Assembly: GCF_000002865.3 (NCBI RefSeq)
Contig: NW_001865059.1
Location: 193,204-257,203, forward strand
Length of the DNA: 64,000 bases
Direction: 5' to 3'
Origin: Monosiga brevicollis MX1
Taxonomy: Eukaryota > Opisthokonta > Choanoflagellata > Craspedida > Salpingoecidae
In this document: in pieces, positions 58,690 through 64,000 of the stretch
Layout: each line of letters starts with the position of its first letter
Position numbering within the stretch: position 1 is the first letter of the stretch
The notes under the pieces: generated by a model
Told to the model about the DNA's origin: nothing
Seen by the model: only the letters and a program-made list of their open reading frames with translations
Database searches by the model: none
Made by a program: the position numbers and the translations under genes

Positions 58690-59991
58690 TTAGGCGAAAG
58701 CATCTTGATCATTGGCGCCACTGTTACGGATGAGCAGCTCCTTGTCCCCTACGCCTCCAAAGGCGTCGTCCTGTGCTGTAGTGTGAGACGGCGGGACCTT
58801 GTGCTGCTGGCTCTGGCTGAACGTGTAGAGGCGAAAGAGAATCGCGAGCGAACCGGCCATGATCATGAACCAGACGGAGGCGTTGTCTGGCTGCTGCGCA
58901 CGATGTGACCAAATGCTGGAGAGTAGAGCAAGGGGTGCGGCTACGCAAACGCAGTAGACAGTCTCGCGATAGTCACCAAGGCGGCGAGCAGCCACGATGC
59001 GCCGGCGAGTCGGAGAATCGTCGTTGTGCCAAGTGTCCCAGACCGCTCCCAGATACACTCGGTGAAAGGTACCAAGGGCCAGCCATTGCCAGCGGGCGAT
59101 GAGTTGGCCCAAGGTCTGGCGTTCGGGGCCTTGGCCGCAGCAGAGTTTGTAGCTCTCAAACAAGACGAGTAAGACGGTGAGAAGTACGTGTCCAAAGGTC
59201 AGGAAGATGGCGGCGCAGCTAAAGACAATGTAGGCAAAGAAGAGACTATCAAAGCTGCTTGTCGAGCTGAACAGCGAGCCCTGGGACTCGCAGGTGGCTG
59301 TGTGTTTGTTGAAGCTGCAAAAGCCAGGCTCGACGAGGGCGCACTGCTCGGCGGTCGTGTACTTGCTGCAGTGAAAGTACGTCTGGTGTGCGTTGAGGAA
59401 GATGAGGTTGGACAAATGGCCCACGGCCCCCAAACTGACGGTCAGCTCAAGGAGAGCCGCGGTGAGCCAGCCGGTGCGCTCGGATGACCATGTTCCCGGT
59501 GTGGTAGCGGGAAGTGTGCTATCAGCGGCAGCATAAGCATCACCCGAGGCTCCCAGACCGACCTCATCCCGGTCATCATGAACGACGAGACCATCGTGGT
59601 CCACGATCTGGGCATAGTAGCCACGGCGAGCACGACGGAAACAGAGGAGGAGCAGAAACAGGAGAGCAAACAGCATCAGAAGCTCAAAGGCCAGAATGTC
59701 GAACAGGGAGGCTATTTGGCGTGACCCGCAGCCACCCGAAGACGACGTGTTGCGAATGTCGGTCCCTTGGTGCTCAGTGCAGGTCCATTCGTAATCGGAG
59801 GGCCCGTCCCAGCTACATGCGCTGTTGGATAAGCAGTAAGACTCGCAGGTTTGCCGCAGACTTGAGTGACAGTCGGCCCGATCCACGCGCTCGTGATCCT
59901 GGGCAAACTCCGTCACGAAGCAGGCCACGGTCAACATGGCCACCAAGGCCAGCACAAATTCAGCGGCAGCCATGCCGAACAAGTTTTCCAC
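58690..59991 (-). CDS. Intronless multi-pass membrane protein, unknown
   Basis: A single open frame of 433 codons. An N-terminal hydrophobic segment (FVLALVAMLTVACFV) is followed by a ~60-residue loop with seven Cys (RQTCESYCLSNSACSWDG), likely extracellular and disulphide-bonded. A second segment is ELLMLFALLFLLLLCF; after a cytoplasmic acidic loop come further segments near ALLELTVSLGAVGHLSNLIF, FFAYIVFSCAAIFLTFGHVL with LLTVLLVLF, VCVAAPLALLSSI and VWFMIMAGSLAILF. A second Cys loop (FHCSKYTTAEQCALVEPGFC) sits between the third and fourth segments. The C-terminus is polar. I recognise no family. Lack of introns is unusual among its neighbours. ATG at 59991 or the internal one at 59973 could start it. 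Confidence 0.72.
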   Translation of the reverse strand: MENLFGMAAAEFVLALVAMLTVACFVTEFAQDHERVDRADCHSSLRQTCESYCLSNSACSWDGPSDYEWTCTEHQGTDIRNTSSSGGCGSRQIASLFDILAFELLMLFALLFLLLLCFRRARRGYYAQIVDHDGLVVHDDRDEVGLGASGDAYAAADSTLPATTPGTWSSERTGWLTAALLELTVSLGAVGHLSNLIFLNAHQTYFHCSKYTTAEQCALVEPGFCSFNKHTATCESQGSLFSSTSSFDSLFFAYIVFSCAAIFLTFGHVLLTVLLVLFESYKLCCGQGPERQTLGQLIARWQWLALGTFHRVYLGAVWDTWHNDDSPTRRRIVAARRLGDYRETVYCVCVAAPLALLSSIWSHRAQQPDNASVWFMIMAGSLAILFRLYTFSQSQQHKVPPSHTTAQDDAFGGVGDKELLIRNSGANDQDAFA

Positions 59992-61088
59992 ACTACCACC
60001 ACCACCACCACCACCAAGCCCGATCCAGCAATCACTCTATGGGCCTGAACAGGGTTTCCCGACGAAAGCATGAGAGACAGGCGAGACAGCCGCACAAGCA
60101 CAAGCACCAGCACAGGACGACCAAGCCGCCAAAGCCAAGAGAAGGGTGCCTACCTGGCAAAACCCCTGTGCTCCGTCTGACCAGCGGGTTTTAAGAAGGA
60201 CTGCGGTGTGAGGTCTGTCGCACCGATCGACCGCGCTATTCACCTCGTTGTCGCGTCACGTCGCTGCCGTCGGCTGACATCAACCAACACCTTCAGAGAT
60301 GCGCTGCAGCTTGATAAAATACCCAAGCTAAAACCCAAGCCAAATCAAGAGATGGCTCCCATCACAAGCCAAGTGTTAAAAGACTCTCTCTCTCTCTTCG
60401 CCACTTGCTGCAAGCGCACAGAGAGACAGAGAGAGAGCGAGAGAGACAGAGAGACAGAGACAGAGACAGAGAGAGACAGCAAAGGGAGAGATGAAAGCAG
60501 AGCGAGACAGAGACAGAGACAGAGACAGAGAGACGGACAGAGACACAAGAGGTGTTGTGTGTGTGTGAGAAGAAGTTGAATGCCACGAAATGTCAGATCA
60601 GTCACACCCCCTTCATTTTTAAATTAGGTCACTGCTTTCGCTTTCAGGGTTTACTTGGCAACCTCTCTCGAGCACAAACACGGCACACAAGGCGCGCTCG
60701 GACGGCAGCGGCGGCGAGAACAAACACGCTGATACGCCGTGAGTCTTTCCGGCAAGTCATATCGGCGCGGGTATGAAAGAAAATTTGGGGCTGGTTCCTT
60801 TTATGACTCTGGCCTCACCAGAGACAACGGATGTGTATCTCAGACTTCTTCTTGAGCTGTTTGGTTGGTTGAGCCGTCGTCGAGTGCCTTGAGGTCATAC
60901 CGCCTCTGCCCACAACGACAGTGCCCTTTTTCGCTTGTCCGTACGCCCCTCGCACATGCTTGCCTCGCACGCCACTTGAAAAGCCGTGCACAATCCATGT
61001 TAAAAAGGGCCCAAGAGGGATAACCCCGCTGGTTGGTGTGGCACCTTGCCTCACCGCCTCGTCTTGGCATCAGGTGCGATCCAGCACC
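59992..61088. promoter_or_regulatory. Divergent region, membrane orphan / CYB5D1
   Basis: Head-to-head spacer of about 1.1 kb with a CAC triplet run at 59994-60017, a purine-rich GACAGA repeat at about 60418-60545 and AATGTCAGA at 60589-60597. No gene is seen. Confidence 0.5.
60418..60545. repeat. Purine-rich GACAGA repeat
   Basis: Interrupted GAGAGACAGA units over about 130 bases. Confidence 0.92.
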
Positions 61089-62090
61089 ATGACAGACTCA
61101 TCAGAGACGGTCCGGTATTTTACGCCGGCCGAGGTGGCGGCTCACAATTGCGAAGCCGACATCTGGGTATCGTTCTTGGGCAAGGTCTTGGATTTGACCA
61201 AGCTCGTGCGCGAGCACCAAGGCAATCTACTTCTCAAGCCCCTCCTTCTCTGCGCTGGCAAGGACATTTCCCACTGGTTTGACCCCAAAACCGGCAACGT
61301 GCGTCCCTGCAGATACTGGCCTCTGGCCGGTTTTGTTTTAAGAAACGCTTCAGCATCCTTCCGCGTGTCTGACCCTTGCGTCCTCACTCGGGCTCCTTTT
61401 TCTTTTTTCTTTTCTTTTTTTTCTGTCTCCCTCAACCTTTTATTTTTTATTTTTTTTGGTCGTTGTTGTTGTTATTGTTGTTTTTCCTGACTCTTTTTGG
61501 ATCGGTTTAGATGCGGACGCACATTGATCCGATCACGGGTCTTGAACTGCCGTTCACACCCCATGGACGTGTTCTGGACGTGCCCCCAGCCTGCCCGTCT
61601 TCGCGTTGGGCCACAAACTTTGGCACGCCCTGGTGGCGGGACGATGATCATGTTGTGGGCCGACTGTCTGAACGCACCCGGCTCATCAAGGTCACCAACA
61701 TGCTCACCAAGGAATCTCAAACCATCGAGGTGCGTCTGTGTCCATGCAATCTGCTGGCCCTGCCTACCCACTTCCAGAGACTCGCCCTTCGACGCCGGCT
61801 AGCTAGCGCGTTCCAGGCAACCCTCACGACGCGGCGCGAGGGCCATCACTCCACAGGTGTGCAACGAAGAGCCGCTGCGACAAATTCAACAGCGGTATCA
61901 AACCTACAATTCCCACTCACGCTCCTATACATGGAAGCACCTCACCAAGGTGCTAGACATGAACCTGACCCTCGCGGAGAATGGGGTTGAGGAACTTGCA
62001 GACGAATTTGACCGATTGCACATTGACCGCAATGAGTTTATTCCTGAGCTACAGATCTATTACAACGACGATCTCCTTCCTTCGGCATAA
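61089..62090 (+). CDS. CYB5D1: Cytochrome b5 domain-containing protein 1
   Basis: Three exons join in phase: 61089-61298, 61511-61729 and 61857-62090, giving 220 residues, close to animal CYB5D1. The cytochrome-b5-like domain opens with [20 protein letters not shown] and [12 protein letters not shown], and reaches the haem-ligand region [14 protein letters not shown]. Signature segments follow: [30 protein letters not shown], and [13 protein letters not shown]. The C-terminus [16 protein letters not shown] matches the family's PAILLYFNDDL ending. CYB5D1 is a ciliary axoneme (radial-spoke) protein in animals and algae, which fits a flagellate. In this family the haem pocket is kept but the redox role is debated. 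Start is the ATG just before [11 protein letters not shown]. Confidence 0.93.
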
Positions 62091-62332
62091 CATGCCTCCA
62101 CTCAGCCTTGGCGCGCCAACGCGCCAGCTCCCTTCCCTCCCCGTTTTCGCCCCTCTCGTGTGTGTTTGCCCTCTGTCCAAGCTCGCCCATCAATTTTATC
62201 TGACAAATAGCAATTGTCAGCACGATCCCGATAATCTGTATTGGTTCAAGGGTAATAAACATTGCTAAACTGATAGCCAAAACCACGAGCATCGTCTCGT
62301 GCACTTTTTCTTCTTCGGCTGCTTGAAGAGAA
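62091..62332. promoter_or_regulatory. Short spacer with inverted TGTCAG motif before HSPA14-like gene
   Basis: TCTGACAAA at 62199-62207 and ATTGTCAG at 62213-62220 form an inverted pair five bases apart, about 115 bases before the next ATG. An AATAAA hexamer at about 62251 could serve polyadenylation of CYB5D1. Confidence 0.45.
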
Positions 62333-64000
62333 ATGGCGGTCGCTCTGAGCTTCACCGACGGCTATGCCGCCATGGCCGTGGCCAAGGTAAATGCAGCGCT
62401 GCCCTGTATTTGTTCAAAGTCTTCTCGTAATGCACAAATGATTGAAAGGGATCATGGGGAAGAGCAAAGGATGATCATACCCAGCATCACGAGCACACGT
62501 GGGTCTGCCTCGACTGACTGGTGCAAATGGCAGCCGACCCGGCTTCCTATCAGACTGCACTCACTCTTTCCCCGTATGCTTCTTTGCACCTGAATTTCCT
62601 GGATCTGTTCCAGGACGGCCGCCTCGAGGTCGTGGCCAACGAGAGCGGCGAGCGCACTACGCCCGCCCTCGTGTCCTACACCTCTGACGAGACGGTAGGT
62701 GTCTTTGGGATTGGAACTAGCCGCCTCAGCCTTCGGATCTGCGTGGGCCATTCAAGCTTTGAAAGAATTCAATAGTGACCTCTCATGCAGCACGCTCTGT
62801 TTGCAACGTGCGTTGCCTTTCCTTAGTTGGCAGGCTACGCCGCGCGCCAGAGCGTTGTGCGTAACGTCCGCGCGACTGTTGGCAACTTTTTCCAGTACCT
62901 CGGTCGCAAGTCAGTGTTACCTCCCCGGGCCCATGCCCTGGCATCACGGTCAAGATCTCTCTTCCTTTCATTACTTTTGCGCCTTCTGACCCTGATCGCT
63001 GCCCACAGGTACAGCGACGAGGATGTCAAACAACGGCTGTCCAAAAACACTTTTGCTCGCGCTCAGTCGGGCAAGGGTGATTCCGTGTCCTTTGTCGTGC
63101 CTCGCGGCGATCAACCAGAGCTCAACGTGTCCGTGCCCCAGGCGCTTGAGCAGCTCTGCCTCACAATGCGCAAATCAGTGACCTCGTACCTCGGCTCGAC
63201 CCCCTGGCAGTACACTGCCGTGACCTGCCCCTCACACTTTTCGTCTGAACAGCGCAGCCTTCTCGTGTATGTCCTTTGGTGCTGTTCTCCCCCCCCCCTC
63301 ACCCTGGTAGCATCAGCCTCTTCACGACTCACCCTCTTCTGCGTACTGACTCACCCTCTTCTGCGTGCCTATTCAGGGAGGTGTGCCGTAAAGCAGGCAT
63401 TTCTGTCAGTCGTCTAGTGTCCGAGTCGACCGCCGCACTGGTGGCTTATGGTCTGCACAACCACCACGTTCACGATCATCACATTCAACGCCACGCAGCT
63501 CGACAAACCTTTGTCGTTGTGAAGATGGATGCCACAGAGGTGAGCTTGCAGACCCTTGTCCTTGTCCTTGTCCTTGTCCTTGTCCTTTTTCCTTTTTTTT
63601 TCTTTGTGTATCAGGGCCCTCTGTTGGCCTTGGCATGGGAGACTATACTTGCTGCACGAATAAGTACCCCGTGCGGTCTGGTAATACACCCATGCAACAA
63701 CAACCTTGCCAGCCGTGGTATATCCATGACGTATCTTGTTTCTAGTGCGAGATTCGCGTAAACGCCACGGCACACTCCCGTCCTTCCAGCCTTTTCGTGC
63801 CATCATCTTGTTTTCTTTTCTTTTTGTCCGTGTGTTTTTCGTTCATCTATCAAGGACATTTCCGCGACATAGCGTGGCTGCACTCCCGCCCCTCTCTCAT
63901 CGGTGTTTGCGGCTCCTGTGATGCCCTTGTTTTTTTTCTCTGCGTCTCTTTCTACCCTATGTATAATGGGTAGACGACCGTCGATGTGCTCGAGTCAGAC
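62333..64000 (+). CDS. HSPA14: Hsp70-family protein, HSPA14-like (3' end outside window)
   Basis: Visible exons join in phase: 62333-62386, 62614-62694, 62827-62909, 63009-63266, 63377-63539 and 63974 to the window edge. The product aligns with the Hsp70 ATPase domain: DGRLEVVANESGERTTPALV, LAGYAARQSVVRNVRATVGN, the TAVTCPSHFSSEQRSLLVEV segment, and SRLVSESTAALVAYGLHNHH. The first exon reads MAVALSFTDGYAAMAVAK where canonical Hsp70 has IGIDLGTT; loss of that phosphate loop, plus the AKQS/ARQS segment, favours HSPA14 (Hsp70L1), which works with Zuotin/MPP11 on ribosomes in the RAC complex. The intron 63540-63973 contains CTTGTC hexamer repeats. The substrate-binding half is not in the window. 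Confidence 0.78.
63554..63588. repeat. CTTGTC hexamer repeat in an intron
   Basis: About five tandem CTTGTC units within an intron of the Hsp70-like gene. Confidence 0.9.

Overview
This window is nuclear DNA of a unicellular eukaryote, most probably a choanoflagellate and in particular Monosiga brevicollis or a close relative. That identification is inference. It rests on short spliceosomal introns in nearly every gene, tight gene packing on both strands, animal-type orthologues (ALKBH6, CYB5D1, HSPA14-like, RABEPK-like, VAMP), and multi-SH2, PDZ/guanylate-kinase-like, WW-SH3 and F-BAR-SH3-PDZ proteins of the kind choanoflagellates are known for. Exon models were built by hand from GT-AG junctions and reading phase. 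Two assembly gaps of N (21034-21083 and 56476-56714) interrupt the sequence. I see no rRNA, tRNA, CRISPR array, retroelement or DNA transposon.

Layout. 1-650: 3' end of an arrestin-like gene (+). 1031-2948: four-CBS AMPK-gamma-like protein (-). 3914-4924: WW-WW-SH3 adaptor (+). 5799-7588: UQCRC2, respiratory complex III core protein 2 (-). 9032-10062: VAMP/synaptobrevin (-). 11217-13505: DEAD-box helicase (+). 14904-18727: cysteine-rich single-pass membrane protein (+). 19272-20552: family-2 glycosyltransferase (+). 21084-22353: 5'-truncated unknown protein (+). 23005-29933: about 1690-residue protein with eight SH2 and two SAM domains (-). 31050-33156: mitochondrial-type thiolase (+). 34877-37587: PDZ/half-guanylate-kinase scaffold with a C-terminal membrane anchor (+). 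38355-40464: divergent cyclin T/K-like protein (+), ending 5 bp from the convergent ALKBH6 gene (40470-41453, -). 42049-45424: five-SH2 protein (-). 46804-47543: small acidic orphan (+). 47965-52577: F-BAR, proline-rich, SH3, PDZ protein (-). 53332-55339: Kelch protein (+). 56023-58123: PiT phosphate transporter (+). 58690-59991: intronless multi-pass membrane orphan (-). 61089-62090: CYB5D1 (+). 62333 to the window end: Hsp70/HSPA14-like (+).

The strongest biological theme is 23-53 kb. Two giant multi-SH2 adaptors, a PDZ/guanylate-kinase scaffold and an F-BAR-SH3-PDZ protein lie there among metabolic genes. Together they carry 13 SH2, 4 PDZ, 2 SAM and 1 SH3 domains, and five of the SH2 domains have lost the phosphotyrosine-binding arginine. 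This points to elaborate phosphotyrosine and cortical scaffolding machinery with architectures not typical of animals. Intergenic DNA is rich in CT, CA/GT and GA microsatellites, often just upstream of start codons, and carries a recurring short motif, A(A/T)TGTCAGA, that I found only between genes.
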